Shown here in pieces: positions 22,864-34,459 of a stretch of 48,064 nucleotides of DNA (position 1 is the first letter of the stretch; every line of letters starts with the position of its first letter). The notes under the pieces were generated by a model that saw only the letters and a program-made list of their open reading frames with translations, did not search any database and had not been told where the DNA came from. Source of the stretch: Eimeria necatrix (taxonomy: Eukaryota > Apicomplexa > Conoidasida > Eucoccidiorida > Eimeriidae). Position numbers and translations under genes: made by a program. The stretch lies in NCBI RefSeq assembly GCF_000499385.1, contig NW_013652388.1, positions 15,001 through 63,064 on the forward strand, in the 5' to 3' direction.

Positions 22864-23490
22864 GGCCCCGCAGCAACTCCTACAGCGGGCGGCGCCGCTG
22901 CTGCTGCTCCTGCAGCAGCAACAGCAGGAACCACAGCAGCAGCAGCAGCAGAATCGCCAGCAGCAGCAGCAGCGACTTCGCCCGCAGCAGCAGCAACGCC
23001 AGCAGCAGCAGCAGCAGCAACTTTGCTGCCGTGGCTGCAGCTAGCAACGCATGCGCTGCAGCGGGGAAGGCAGCAGCAGCTGCTGCTGGGGCCGCAGCAG
23101 TTCAGCAGTTGTGGGGTGATGCCTCCCCATCCCCGGAAGCCTCAGCTGCCTGTAAACCCTAAACCCTAAACCCTAAACCCTAAACCCTAGAACAGCACGC
23201 AGGCAGCCCAGAGGTTCAGTTCTAAACCCGAGGGCCGGGCGAAGGGCACGTTCTCGGCTACAGTTTACGGACCAGGGTTTAGGGTTTAGGGTTTAGGGTT
23301 TAGGGTTTAGGGTTTGCAGTTTACTACGGTTGGGGGTTTCTGCCTGCAGGAGCAGTACATATTGGCGCTGCAGGGCCGCAGCAACGAAGAAGCTGCTTCA
23401 GAATCGAAGCCTGCAGCAGCAGCAGCAGCAGCAGCAGCGGCAGCAGTAGCAGCACCAGCCACAGCAGCGGCGCAGGCAGCAGCAGCAACC

Positions 23491-23526
<36 letters not shown>

Positions 23527-25911
23527 CCAACTGCAGCAGGCTTGCCTCAGGACTCCTCACCATCGGACGCAGTCAGAGAGCAGCAGAAGATGCTCGCGCA
23601 GCAGCCGCTGCTGCAGCAGCAGCCAATGCTGCAGCAGCAGCCAATGCTGCAGCAGCAGCAGATGATGCAACAGCAGCAACTACTGCAACAGCAGCAACAA
23701 CGCCCTGTTGGTAAGCTCATAGCTTGCCACCAGCTGCACTGCCAAGTCATTACTCCACAATCTAGGGTTTAGGGTTTAGGGTTTAGGGTTTAGGGTTTAG
23801 GGTTAAGCAGCAAGAATGCATTTGGTTTTGCTGCTTCTGCAGAGTTTGCGACAGGCGGCTCTATGGAGGGAGATGCAGCAGCAGCACCTGCAGCAGCAGC
23901 AGCAGCAGCAGGCGGCCCGCTTTTGCCGCCGCAGCAGCAGCAGCTTGTCCCCGAACACATGCAGCAGCAGCAGCAGCAAATGGCTCGGGTGGTGCAGCCT
24001 ATTCAGCAGCAGCAGCACATGCTTGCAGCGAGCGGGCCGTTGCAGCAGCAGCCGCATCTTTTGCCAGCAGCAGGGCCTCATCAGCAGCAGCAGCCGTTGC
24101 TGCAGCAGCAGCAGCAGCTGCGCCAGCAGCAGCAGCAGCAGTGGATTGCAGCGCAGCAGCACGCTGTGCCTATGCTGATGCAGCCGCAGCAGCACATGCT
24201 GCTGCAGCAGCACCAGCAGCCTATACCCTATGGCAGCAAAACCCACACTGCGCAGCAGCAGCCGTTGGAGGGAGCCTACGATCTGCAGCAGCTGCAGCAG
24301 CTGCAGCAGCAGCAGCTGCAGCAGCTGCAGCAGCAGCAGATGTTCACGCGCTCGCCGTATGTGCAGCAGCAGCCGCAGCCCCAGGCAGCTGAGGACGTTG
24401 CAGACGCAGCAGCAGTAGCAGCGCAGCAGCAGCAGCAGCAGCAATTCCAGCGCCCCATGTACCTGCAGACACCGCAGCAGCAGCAGCTGTCTCCCTATCC
24501 TGCAGCACAAGCGCAGCTAGCAGCAGCAGCAGCAGACGGCAGCAACCTGCAGCAGCAGCAGCAGGCTCTTGCTGGTGCGCCTCTGCAGGGCTATGCCCCG
24601 CAGCAGCTGCAGCAGCAGCAGCACCAGGTCTATCTGCAGCAGCAAGCAGCATTTCAGGCTTCTCACGGCCACCAGAGGCACTTCGCGCCGCCACCGCAGC
24701 AGCAGCTGCAGCAGCAGCAGCTGCAGCAGCAGCAGCAGCAGCTGCAGCAACAACAGCTGCAGCAGCAGCAGCTGCACCAGCAGCAACTGCATCAGCAGCA
24801 ACTGCACCAGCAGCAGATGCATCAGCAGCAGCAGCAGCAGCTCATGTGCCACGATCAGAATCCTTTTGGTGCGCAGCAGCAGCAGCAGCGGTTTGTTGCA
24901 GCAACACCGCAGCACCAGCAGCAGCGTTTCGCACCAGCACCAGCAGCACCTGGGCCTTCCCAGCAGCAGCAGCAACGGCTGCCCCAGCAGCAGCAGCAGC
25001 AGCTGCAGCAAGCTGCATTCGCCCCGCAGCAGCAGCAGCAGCCAGGGTTCTACCCTGTTGCCATGCAGACACCGCAGCAGCAAATTAATGGCTCAGCGGA
25101 GCTGCAGCACTTGCAGCAGCTGCAGCAGCAGCAGCTGCAGCAGCAGCAAATGCAGCAGCAGCACGTACAGCAGCAGCACATGCAGCAGCACCACATCCAG
25201 CAGCACTTGCAGCATCAGCAACTTCAGCAGCAGCAGTTTAGGCAGCAGCAGCTGCAGCAGCAGCAGCATTTGCAGCACCAGCAGTTGCAGCAGCACCAGC
25301 TGCAGCAGCAGCAGTTGCAGCAGCAGCCGCAGCAGCTGCAGCAGCACCAACTGCAGCAGCAGCTGCAGCAACAGCCGCAGCAGCTGCACCAGCAAGGACT
25401 GTCCCCAGCGAGCCAAAGGCACCTATCGAGCAGCAGCAAGAGCAGCAAGAGCGCGTCACGTTCCAAGAGGCCGCAGCAGCAGCAGCCGAAAGCTGCAGCA
25501 GCTGCAGCAGCAGCTGCTGCTGCAGCAGAGCAGCAAAGTGCTGTCGGTGCTGCTGTTGGCGGGGCGCCCCTGCATGCAACTCAGGGAGCTGTTGGCGGTC
25601 TTCCTGCTGCTGCTCACCAGCAGCAGCAGCACATGCAGCACCAGCAGCGGCTGCAGCTGCAGCAGCAGCACTTGCAACAGCAGCACCAGCTCCAGCACCA
25701 CCGGCAGCTGCAGCAGCTGCAGCAGCAGCAGCTGCAGCAGCAGCAGCTACAGCAGCAGCAGCTGCAGCAGCAGCAGCTGCAGCAGCAGCAGCTGCAGCAG
25801 CCGCCCGATTTCGCTGTTCACCCTTTTGCTGCACAGCCTGTAGGATACGTGGACGCGCAGCAGCAGCAGCAGCCGCGGCGCTCAGGTGCTGCTCGTCCTG
25901 CTGGAGCTTAA
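14137..25911 (+). CDS. HSA/SANT-type Gln-rich chromatin protein, EAF1/VID21-like, multi-exon
   Basis: EAF1/VID21 scaffolds the NuA4 histone acetyltransferase and has an HSA domain, a SANT domain and a Gln-rich C-terminus. Phase-checked exons: large 5' exon ending 16996, then 17587-18012, 18333-18615, 18858-19505, 19637-19926, 20155-20679, 20877-21710, 21839-21942, 22777-23151, 23350-23710 and 23843-25911. Near 16786-16990 the protein reads AAWMARDFYYERRWRQQLLL, close to the HSA pattern (W-x-A-x-DF-x2-ER-x-W). Near 20460-20620 it reads NWDLVASSL, compatible with a SANT start. The last 690 codons are mainly Gln with His, Leu and Pro. No SNF2 ATPase is seen, unlike EP400. The start is unsettled: ATG 14137 opens a good frame (MSLNKAEKIGKKTAKDAK), but 5' exons between 14137 and 14780 are ambiguous. 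Exons at 22000-22290 are also uncertain. Confidence 0.55.
16167..16325 (+). repeat. 12-base coding repeat encoding QQQM, about 12 units
   Basis: CAGCAGCAGATG repeats nearly perfectly within the large 5' exon of the HSA/SANT gene. Methionine replaces every fourth Gln at a strict 12-base period, which implies unit-level expansion of the dodecamer and not plain CAG slippage. A related longer-spaced version (CAACTGCAGCCG units) lies at 15280-15400. Confidence 0.85.
17035..17340 (+). repeat. Intronic minisatellite of TTGCTGCTGCTGCAG-type units
   Basis: About 13 units of 18 to 24 bases, close to TTTGCTGCTGCTGCTGCAGTTGC, fill most of the intron 16997-17586. Every unit ends in a CTGCAG that resembles a 3' splice site (pyrimidine-rich stretch then CAG), yet the phase-consistent acceptor is the last one, CTGCAG before 17587. 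The frames through it are open, so an unspliced transcript would add long poly-Leu or poly-Cys tracts. Confidence 0.8.
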
Positions 25912-25929
25912 AGGTGCCTCCTGCAGCGC

Positions 25930-26292
25930 AGCTAGCTAGCCAGCTAGCGAACTGACGCGCAGCTGCCCACTAGCTGACCTTGCTGCTGCCGTTTTTGCCA
26001 GCTCGCTAGCTAGCCAGCCAGCTAGCCAGCCAGCTAGCTAGCTGGCTAGCTATCTAGCTAGCTGGCTAGCTAGTTAGCTAGCTAGCTAGCTAGCTAGGTG
26101 CGCAGCAGGCCATTACTGTGGCGGCCCCGCTGTGTAGCTAGCTGGCTAGCCCGGCGTGCAGCTGGCCGACTTGGCGCCTGGCTAGCTAGCTAGCTAGCTT
26201 GCTTGCAAGCTAGCTAGCTGGCCTCGCAGCTAGCTAGCTAGCTAGCTAGCTGGCCTCGCAGCTAGCCAGCTAGCTGGCTAGCCACGCAGCTA
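25930..26292. repeat. AGCTAGCT palindromic cluster downstream of the HSA/SANT gene
   Basis: About 360 bases dominated by AGCTAGCTAGCTGGCTAGC-type sequence made of overlapping palindromes (AGCT, CTAG, GCTAGC). It starts 19 bases after the stop codon at 25909-25911. It lies between two convergent genes. It has none of the CAG or heptamer repeats of its surroundings apart from a short CTGCTG near 25981. No coding potential recognised. Confidence 0.85.
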
Positions 26293-26375
26293 CGGCCGGA
26301 GCCGTCCTGCAGCGTTTGCTGCTGCTGCGCTTGCGTATGTCGTCCCGGAGCAACGCAGCAGCAGCAACTCCAGCT

Positions 26376-26413
<38 letters not shown>

Positions 26414-26869
26414 GGACTGCCTAGGGGGCAGGCCTGCTGCGCTGCAGGTGAGGCTCTGAGCAGCCGCACAGATTTCCTTTTGGCGCTTTTCTGTCTCCTC
26501 CCGTCTAAACCCTAAACCCTAAACCCTAGGCTTTGCTTTAAACCCTAGGTTTTGCTTTAAACGCTAAACCCTAGGCGTTGCTGTAAACCCTAAACCCTAG
26601 GATTTCTCCAAACTCCAAATCCTAGGCTTTGTTTTAAACCCTAAACCTTGGGTCGTGGCCAGTGACGCAGCAGCAGCAGCAGCAGCAGCTTTAGCAGCAG
26701 CAGCAGCAATAGCATCCCTGGCAGCAGCAGCAGCAACAGCATCTGTAGCAGCAGCAGCACCAACAGCAGCAGCAGCAACAGCAAAAACAACGACAGCAAC
26801 GATAGGTACAAAATCAGTTGCAACAGCGCCAGCCGCCTCTACAGTAGCAGAGCAGCAGCAGCAGCAGCT

Positions 26870-26939
<70 letters not shown>

Positions 26940-26963
26940 ACGCGTGGCTTGAGCTTTGCAGAA
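26293..26963. other. Convergent intergenic region with degenerate heptamers and a CAG block
   Basis: At 26330-26460 a short CAG-rich stretch ends CTGCAGGTGAGG, which resembles a 5' splice site but has no clear partner. At 26500-26650 degenerate heptamers carry an inserted motif, giving units like AAACCCTAGGCTTTGCTTT three or four times. At 26665-26940 a CAG/GCA-rich stretch lies just beyond the stop of the minus-strand gene. It could be its 3' untranslated region or a short poly-Ala/poly-Gln frame. I do not call a gene. Confidence 0.45.
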
Positions 26964-27555
26964 TTAGTAGTGTTCGTCTTCTGAGAACTCCAAAGGGGTG
27001 TCTGAGGAAGAAAGAGAGAGTTGGGGTGTATAGGCAGCTCTGTGGGGTGTATAGGCAGCTCTGTGGGGTGTATAGGCAGCACTGTGGGGTGTATAGGCAG
27101 CACTGTGGGGTGTATAGGCAGCAGCTGAGAAGCTGCTGCTGCTGCTGCTGCTGCTGAAGCGCTTCCAGTCCATGTCTTGCTGCAGCAGCCTTGCCCTCCT
27201 TGCTGCTGCCTCCTCTTCGAATCGCTGCTGCTGCTGCTGCAGCCGCTGCTGCTGCTGGTGGAGTGAACCGGAGCGTTTATAGTGGGGGACTTTCTCTGCT
27301 GCTGCTGCTGCTGCTGCTGCTGTTGAGTCAAATTCGTACGGGCTACCCAGCCCCCCATATTGCTGCTGCTGCTGCTGCCGCTGCTGCTCCCGGCGGTGCC
27401 GCCTCCGGCTTTGCTGCTGCTGCTGCTGCCACTGCTGCTGCGGGCGAGACTCCTGCTGCAGTGGGGGCTGCAGGGGTGGAGAGCCGATGGAATTCGGTGC
27501 AGCAGCAGCAGCAGCAGCAGCAGGGGGCGTCGCAGCATCGGCAGGAGCACCAGGT

Positions 27556-27594
<39 letters not shown>

Positions 27595-27792
27595 GGCGAT
27601 CCGAGGACGTAGTGGGTGCGGTGCTGCCGCTGCTGCTGCACCCTGAGCCGCTCCTGCTGCTGCTGCTGCAGCCGGTTAAAAGGCTGCTGCAGCTCCTCAG
27701 GATAAGAAACTCCTGCAGCATTTGGCGGGGGGCCCCTGTAAGTGGGGGAAGGTGGAGGTGGGGGAATATAGAGGTGGGGGATCGTGTGGGGT

Positions 27793-27826
<34 letters not shown>

Positions 27827-27966
27827 GGGGCTGCCCCGACTGCAGCAGCTGCAGCTGAACGGGCAGCGGGGGCGGAGGCGCCGGCACATAGGAGCAGCAG
27901 CTAGCAGCAACGGGCGGCAGCAGCGGGGGGTGTGCTGCTGCGCAGCAGCGGGCGCGGTCTCCAGCT

Positions 27967-27998
<32 letters not shown>

Positions 27999-28262
27999 TG
28001 TCAGCCCAGAGCACTGCCTGCTGCTGGAAACACTTTGCAGGCCGATGCTGTGCAGCGAATGGGAGGAGGGAGCAGCAGCAGCCGCAGCAGCAGCAGCAAC
28101 AGCAGAAGCAGCAGCAAACACTCAACCGCAGCAGCAGCAGGAAACACCAAAAATACATTAACGGTAGCAGCAGCAGCAGCAGCAGCAGCAAATGTACATG
28201 AACGTCTTCTGAAGCCAAGCTTATCTTTAACCCTCTCCATCAAGCCTCGTCTGGGCAGAGCC

Positions 28263-28293
<31 letters not shown>

Positions 28294-28496
28294 AGACAGC
28301 AGCAGAGACAGCAGCAGCAACAACAGACAGAGATGCACAAGCAGCGAGCAGAAGTGGCCCGTTGCAGCAGCAGCAGCAGCAGCAGCAGCAACGCAAACAG
28401 CAGCAACGATCACAGCAGCAGCAGGAGAGCCATGCGAGAGTAGCAACAGCAGCGAAAGCAGGAGCAGAAGCAGAAGCAGAAGCAGCAGCAGCAGCA

Positions 28497-28527
<31 letters not shown>

Positions 28528-28871
28528 CAAAAAAGCCTCATGTGGGATGCGACCACTACACAAGCGTGCTGAGGGCAGAATGCAGCAGCAGCAGCTGCTA
28601 CATCAGCAGCATGGAGTGCGGCAGCAGCAACAAAAGCAGCAGCAGCAGCAGCAGCAGCAACATTAACAGCAGCAGTAGCAACACCAGCGCTAGCAGCAAC
28701 AGCAACAGCAACAGGAGGAGCAGCAGCAGCAGCAAGACAATGGCTCTCACCGACAGCCCCAGGAGGTAAATGGTGGTGGCAGCAGCCAGCGGAAGCAGCA
28801 GCAGCAGCAGCAGCTGCTGCTGCTGCAGCATCTGCTGCTTCCGCCGCCTGTGCTACTTGGGCTACCTGCGC

Positions 28872-28916
<45 letters not shown>

Positions 28917-29007
28917 TGCTGCATTCCGGCGCACAATGTCTGGGGGGTCACTGCGGTCTAGAATGAGTTCTGCTGCAGGGGCCCTGAAGTGCACTGACCG
29001 CCTGCAG

Positions 29008-29039
<32 letters not shown>

Positions 29040-29094
29040 TGCTGCTGCTGCTGCTGGAGAAGCGTACGGCGGTGGCGAAGGCGATATCAGTACG

Positions 29095-29136
<42 letters not shown>

Positions 29137-29241
29137 CAAGGACGGTGCGCAGGAGGGGATCCGCCCCTGCAGTGAGCGCAGGGGGCTGCTGCAGCAGCAG
29201 GAAAGGCAGCAAAAGCAGCAGCATCAGCAGCAGCGTTCGGA

Positions 29242-29273
<32 letters not shown>

Positions 29274-29392
29274 CGTGGGCGGGCAAGGCGGAGAGCCGAG
29301 ACGACTGCTGCCTCGTTGGGGACGTCGCTGCCACTGCTGCTGCTGCCACTGCTGCTGCTGCCACTGCTGCTGCTGCCACTGCTGCTGCTGCC

Positions 29393-29428
<36 letters not shown>

Positions 29429-29562
29429 TCCTGTGCCGCGATGCAGCAGGAGGCTGCGGCAGCGGATCGCTAATGGGCAGCGGAGGGACGGAGCAGCAGT
29501 GCAGCGCCAAGTCTGTGTCCGGCCCCACAGGCCCGTCTTGCTGCTGCTGCTGCTGCCGCCGC

Positions 29563-29603
<41 letters not shown>

Positions 29604-29708
29604 AGGGGAGTGCACATGCCGAGGTGGCTGCTGGCGGATCTGCTTCTCGCGCTGCTGCGGGTGCGGCCAAGGCGGGCTGCTGCAGCGGCTGCCGTAGTTG
29701 TACGCAGC

Positions 29709-29746
<38 letters not shown>

Positions 29747-29901
29747 GGTGAGAGCAGCAGCCGCAGGCTGACTGGCTGCTAGCCCCATTCAAGTGTGCTG
29801 CTGCAGTTTGCTGCAGCTGCTTCAGTCCTGAGGAGATCTGCTGCAGCGAAGACACGAGTGTCTGCAGCAGCTGCTTGTCTTCCGAGAGCCCGCCTTCACC
29901 A

Positions 29902-29941
<40 letters not shown>

Positions 29942-30403
29942 AGGCACCTGCAGCAGGAGATGCCGGTTCGCCTAAGCGGGGAAGCACAGGAAGAGGAGGA
30001 GAGCGCAGCAAAGAGGCCGGGCTCCCGCAGCAGCACGGGTTTTGCTGCTGCTGCTGCTGCTGAAGTTGCTGCTGCTGCTGCTGCTGTTGCTGCTGCGGGC
30101 ACGCTCCGAGGGAGCTGCAGCCAGGGCATGAGCGGAACTGCTGCTGCTGCTGCTGCTGCGGGCTTGCTGCTGCTGCTGCTGCTGCTTCATCATCGGAGGA
30201 CGTCAGCGGCTCTGCAGAGTTGCCGGGGCCGCACGCTGCTGCTGCTGGCAGCAGCAAATGAGGCGGCGGCGGCAGCTGCTGCTGCAGCACGTGCTGCTGC
30301 AGCAGCAGCGGGGAGCAGCAGCGGCTGCTGTGGCTGAAGATGCGGCGGATGCCTCTGGGCTTTTTTCGGGCGTAGTGACACCGCACGACGTGGACTGGCC
30401 CTC

Positions 30404-30446
<43 letters not shown>

Positions 30447-30512
30447 GTCTGCTGCTGCTGCTGCTGCTGCTGCGGGAGGGGGAGGAGGAACTAGAGGCGG
30501 ACACGGCAGCAT
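26964..30512 (-). CDS. Low-complexity Ala/Gln/Pro-rich protein, two exons, about 920 residues
   Basis: Exon 1 is 30512-28751 and exon 2 is 27964-26964. The donor is GTC G|GTGAGA and the acceptor is (CTG)nCTGCAG|CTGGAG. Lengths 1762 and 1001 give a continuous frame of 921 codons. The 786-base intron is nearly all CTG repeats in the sense direction. Outside the homopolymers the protein has Pro-rich stretches, SEDKQLLQTLVSSLQQISSG, RRSVHFRAPAAELILDRSDP and a C-terminus TPLEFSEDEHY. No enzyme motif, signal peptide or membrane segment is visible. No family recognised; probably lineage-specific. The ATG at 30512 is the first in frame, but a CTAG just after it could be a 3' splice site, so upstream exons are possible. 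Near the end five tandem copies of a 21-base unit encode AAYTPH(S/R). Confidence 0.7.
27022..27124 (-). repeat. Five tandem 21-base units of GGGGTGTATAGGCAGC
   Basis: Perfect or near-perfect tandem copies of the 21-base unit GGGGTGTATAGGCAGCWCTGT. On the coding (minus) strand each unit encodes AAYTPHS or AAYTPHR. The unit is a variant of the dispersed near-palindrome found more than twenty times elsewhere, here amplified in tandem inside a coding exon. Confidence 0.85.
27965..28750 (-). repeat. CTG-repeat intron of the Ala/Gln-rich gene
   Basis: In sense (minus) orientation this 786-base intron is a chain of CTG, CTGTTG and TTGCTG repeats from the GTGAGA donor at 28750 to CTGCAG before 27964. 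The flanking exons carry CAG-sense repeats. The strand switch of the triplet coincides exactly with the exon borders. Confidence 0.75.
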
Positions 30513-31679
30513 TGGGGACGGAAATCCCTCAATTCAGTGCCAGCTTCCCTAAACCCTAAACCCTTAACCCTAAACCCTAAACCCTAAACCCTAAACTCTA
30601 AACCCTAAACCCTTAAGTATAGAAGTGAACAATTTCCGGAAATCCCCAGTTGATCTGCTCGAGAGCGTTTCATAAAAGGCGAGGCCAGGCTACACTGCTT
30701 AGGTGCTTCGGTTTAGGGTTTAGGGTTTAGGGTTTAGGGTTTAGGGTCTAGCGCTACATGGCAGGCTCTCCCGGCATGAGATGCCTAGCGGCAGGTTTTA
30801 GGGCCTGTCCTTCTGCTTCTTTTCAAAACAAAATTGACAAATAAAACAAAAAAATAAACGCTAAACCCTAAACCCTAAACCCTAAACCCTAAACCCTCGT
30901 CTGCAGCGGCCTCAGCGGCTGGATCGAAGCCCAGCCCCTGGCGATCACCTGCCCAAACCCTCACTCTAAACCCTAAACCCTAAACCCTCGCATCTAGTTC
31001 TCAAATTATTTAACTTGATCAAAAAGATTAAAGCGTTCGCCGTCCAAAACGTAAACCCTAAACCCTAAACCCTAAACCCTAAACCCCAGTCGGCGGCGAC
31101 GAGGTCACCTCAGGCGACAGCCCGAAACCCCCGAGCCTCCCAAACCCTAAACCCTAAACCCTCGCAGCAAATCAACTTCTACAAACCCTAATTAGTGCAG
31201 CAAATGATAAAAATGAAAAGAAGGAAAAGTCAAAAACTAGAAGTTCCAGGCCCCCCGGCCTCAGCTGTACGTACACCACGTGTGCGGCTGCGAACTTGGG
31301 GCCTCTGAACGCCATATAGGCGCTGCTGCAGCTGCTGCTGCTGCTGCAGCTACTGCTGCTGCTGCTGCTGCTGCTGCAGCTTCTGCTGCTGCTGCTGCTG
31401 CAGCTACTGTCGTTGCTGCAGCTGCTGCCGCTGCAGCTGCTGCCGCTGCTGCGGTTGCTGCTCACTGCAGCTGCTGCCGCTGATGCAGCTACTGCAGCAG
31501 CAGCAGCAGCTGCTGCTGCTGCTGCTGCTGCTGTTGCTGTTGCGGCGCGTGCGCAGCTGGTGCGCGGCTCTTTGATGCGGAAGCGGCGCAGGGTTTAAAC
31601 TAGGGTTTAGGGTTTCCTTTTGGCTTCGACGCTACACCCTAGTACTTAGGGTTTAGGGTTTAGGGTTTAGGGTTTAGGG
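30513..31679. other. Heptamer arrays with candidate minus-strand exons
   Basis: Arrays at about 30548-30615, 30712-30748, 30860-30898, 30965-30987, 31053-31085 and 31142-31162 surround short unique stretches. The best candidate exon is 31590-31172 on the complement. It reads RRFRIKEPRTSCARAATAT, then Ala/Ser/Cys runs, then YMAFRGPKFAAAHVVYVQL and a hydrophobic tail ending at a stop. It contains a copy of the dispersed near-palindrome (GTACGTACACCACG, 31269-31282). A second is about 30685-30610 (SLASPFMKRSRADQLG). They could be 5' exons of the gene at 26964-30512 or a separate small gene. Confidence 0.35.
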
Positions 31680-32115
31680 TTATTTCCAATTCAAAGCAAC
31701 CAACAATGTAGTCACGTTGTCTTCAGACCCTCGCCGAATTGCTTCGCAGGTCAACTCCTTCGCCATCTTCTCCAGCGCTTCCCGCGATAAAAACCTAAAC
31801 CCGCAAACCCTAAACCCTAAACCCTAAACCCTAAACCCTAAACCCTAAACCCTAGAGCCCGGAGTAGCCAAGCGCACTGAACCTGCCACAAGGCAAGAAG
31901 CCACCAAAGCTCCCTTAGCGCGCAGGGAAGCTCAACCCAACCCCCCTTAACCCTAAACCCTAAACCCTAAACCCTAAACCCTAAACCCTAAACCCTCGAG
32001 TAGTCACCCTTTGCATTCTTTGGCTGGGTGCTCATTTGCTGCTGCTTCTTCGGCGGCATCTGAGGAAGGGTCGGAGTCGGAGTACCAGCCGTCTCTCCTT
32101 TGCTTCCTCCTCCTC

Positions 32116-32176
<61 letters not shown>

Positions 32177-32325
32177 TGCTGAGAGCAGCAATTTGCTGCT
32201 GCAGCAGCTGCGCCACCTCCCGGCTGCTCAGCGCGTCCCAAAGGCCGTCCGAGGCCAAAACCAAAAGACAGTCCCTGTAGGCTTGAAGAGGCCTAGAAAT
32301 AAATAAATAAAAATAAATAAATAAA

Positions 32326-32374
<49 letters not shown>

Positions 32375-33501
32375 AATAAAAATAAATAAATAAAGCTCGC
32401 CAAGACAAGCAGAATGGTATACGCATGCTTGTGAAGGCGCAGAAACAAAGGCGCCCCCGGCTCACACCCTAAACCCTAAACCCTAAACCCTAAACCCTAA
32501 ACCCTAAACCCTAAACCCTAGGGCTTAAAGAAGTTTGAGAGACAATTACAGGCAGAAAAGCAGCGAGAAACAAGAGACAGGAGAAAAGAAAAGAGACTCA
32601 CGCACGGATTCAAATCCTCAGCCCCAAACCCTAGACCCCAAAACCTAAACCCTAAACCCTAAACCCTAAACCCTAAACCCTAAACCCTAACTGACCTGTG
32701 AGTCACTTCTGCCTCTGCTGGGACCAGCTGCTTCGAAACCCTTTTTAACGCGAAGTCCCCAATGCATCTTGACATTGCGAGAAACAAGCCCGTGTTCCCA
32801 ATGCTTACCCTGAACACCAAACCCTAAACCCTAAACCCTAAACCCTAAACCCTAAACCCTAAAAGCCAAACCCTGGACCCTGAGGGCTCAGACGCGGCTT
32901 TGACATCTCAAAGATACACTGCAGAGCAAACCCTAAACCCTAAAAGGGTGAGCTGGGTAGGGTGAGCTGGGTCCAGAGCAGGTCCCGCGCCCAGCGATGG
33001 AGAAAGCTAGGGTTTAGGGTTTAGGGTTTAGGGTTTAGGGTTTATCTTGCCTGTGGCAACCCAAGACCATCACAAAGCCCCCACACTTTTGAATGCGCTC
33101 CAGCTCAGACGGGCGGTTTGGCTTGTGGTCCTCCGTGAGCTGCAAAAAGCCCCCGCTGCTGCTGCTGCTGCTGCTGCTGCTGTCGCTGCTGCTGCTGCTG
33201 CTGCTGTCGCTGCTGCCGTTGCTGCTGCTGCTGCCTGGGCTGAACACAAGAAGCGCTCGGCTGTCTCCAACGTGCGCAGCAAACAGCTCAGCAGTCCCGT
33301 GCTCTGCTGCTGCTTCTGCTGCTTCGGCTGCTGCTGCAGCGGCATCCACCTGCTGCTGCTGCTGCTGCTGCTGTTTCTGCTGCTGCTGTTTCTGCTGCTG
33401 CTGCTTCTGGTTTTGCTGCTTCTGAAGTGACTTCAGCTGCCTTCTGTATTCGCTGTACGTCATAGCTTCACCGGGGCTCCTGAGGCTGTCGTTGCCGCCG
33501 C

Positions 33502-33552
<51 letters not shown>

Positions 33553-33711
33553 GCGCTGCAGCTTGCTGCTGCAGCTTCCGTCGCCGCTTCGGGGGGGGGG
33601 CCCACCGCAGCAGCAGCAGCAGCGCGGTGCTGCCGTCTCGTGCGTCGGGGTGTCTCTGCAGGTAGTCGCTGTCGATTTCAAGAAAAGAATCTGTGAGGGC
33701 TTTTTCCACTT

Positions 33712-33754
<43 letters not shown>

Positions 33755-33863
33755 CGCCGCTGCTGCTGCCGACAGCGATTCATCCGCGCTGTCGCTCTCG
33801 CTGCTGCTGCTGCTGCTGCTTCTGCGGCGGCGCCCCCGATGCTTCCGCCCACCGCCGTGCTTC

Positions 33864-33912
<49 letters not shown>

Positions 33913-34000
33913 GCACAGCCAAATTGTTCGCCAACACGCGGGGGAAGTTCGCCTTGCAGAACTCCGACAGAGTGCTGCCGTTGTGGCCGTCAAATACTGA

Positions 34001-34057
<57 letters not shown>

Positions 34058-34242
34058 CAGAAAGAAACGCAGCGCCGATGTGTGCAGCAGGAGCAGCAGC
34101 AGCAGCAGGAACAGCAAAACCAACAGCAGCAGCAGCAGCAGCAGCTACCCCAGCAACAGCAGCAGCAGCGGAAATGCCAGCTGCAGCAGCCGCAGCAGCA
34201 GCAGCACCGTCCCCAGGTAAAGCCGCTCCAGCAGCAGCAGCC

Positions 34243-34292
<50 letters not shown>

Positions 34293-34416
34293 CCGCCAAA
34301 AAGCGCTGCGTTTGGGGAAAACTCAAGGAGACATAAATGCGTGTCTTCCATTTGCTGCCTCTTTCCGATGCTGCTGAAGCTGCCGCAGGTAAGGACGAAG
34401 GGAGCAGCAACAGGCT

Positions 34417-34459
<43 letters not shown>

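Noticed and set aside
25930..26292. Transposon terminal repeats or insertion sequence
   Set aside because: No transposase frame and no matching inverted ends around a unique core; the sequence is a simple palindromic repeat cluster.
26665..26940. Short plus-strand Ala/Gln gene beyond the minus-strand gene
   Set aside because: Pure low complexity without start context or conserved motif; more likely untranslated sequence of the minus-strand gene.
28410..28750. Poly-Cys/Phe continuation of the minus-strand frame after 28751 as coding sequence
   Set aside because: A consensus GTGAGA donor and a phase-matched (CTG)nCAG acceptor at 27964 mark it as intron.
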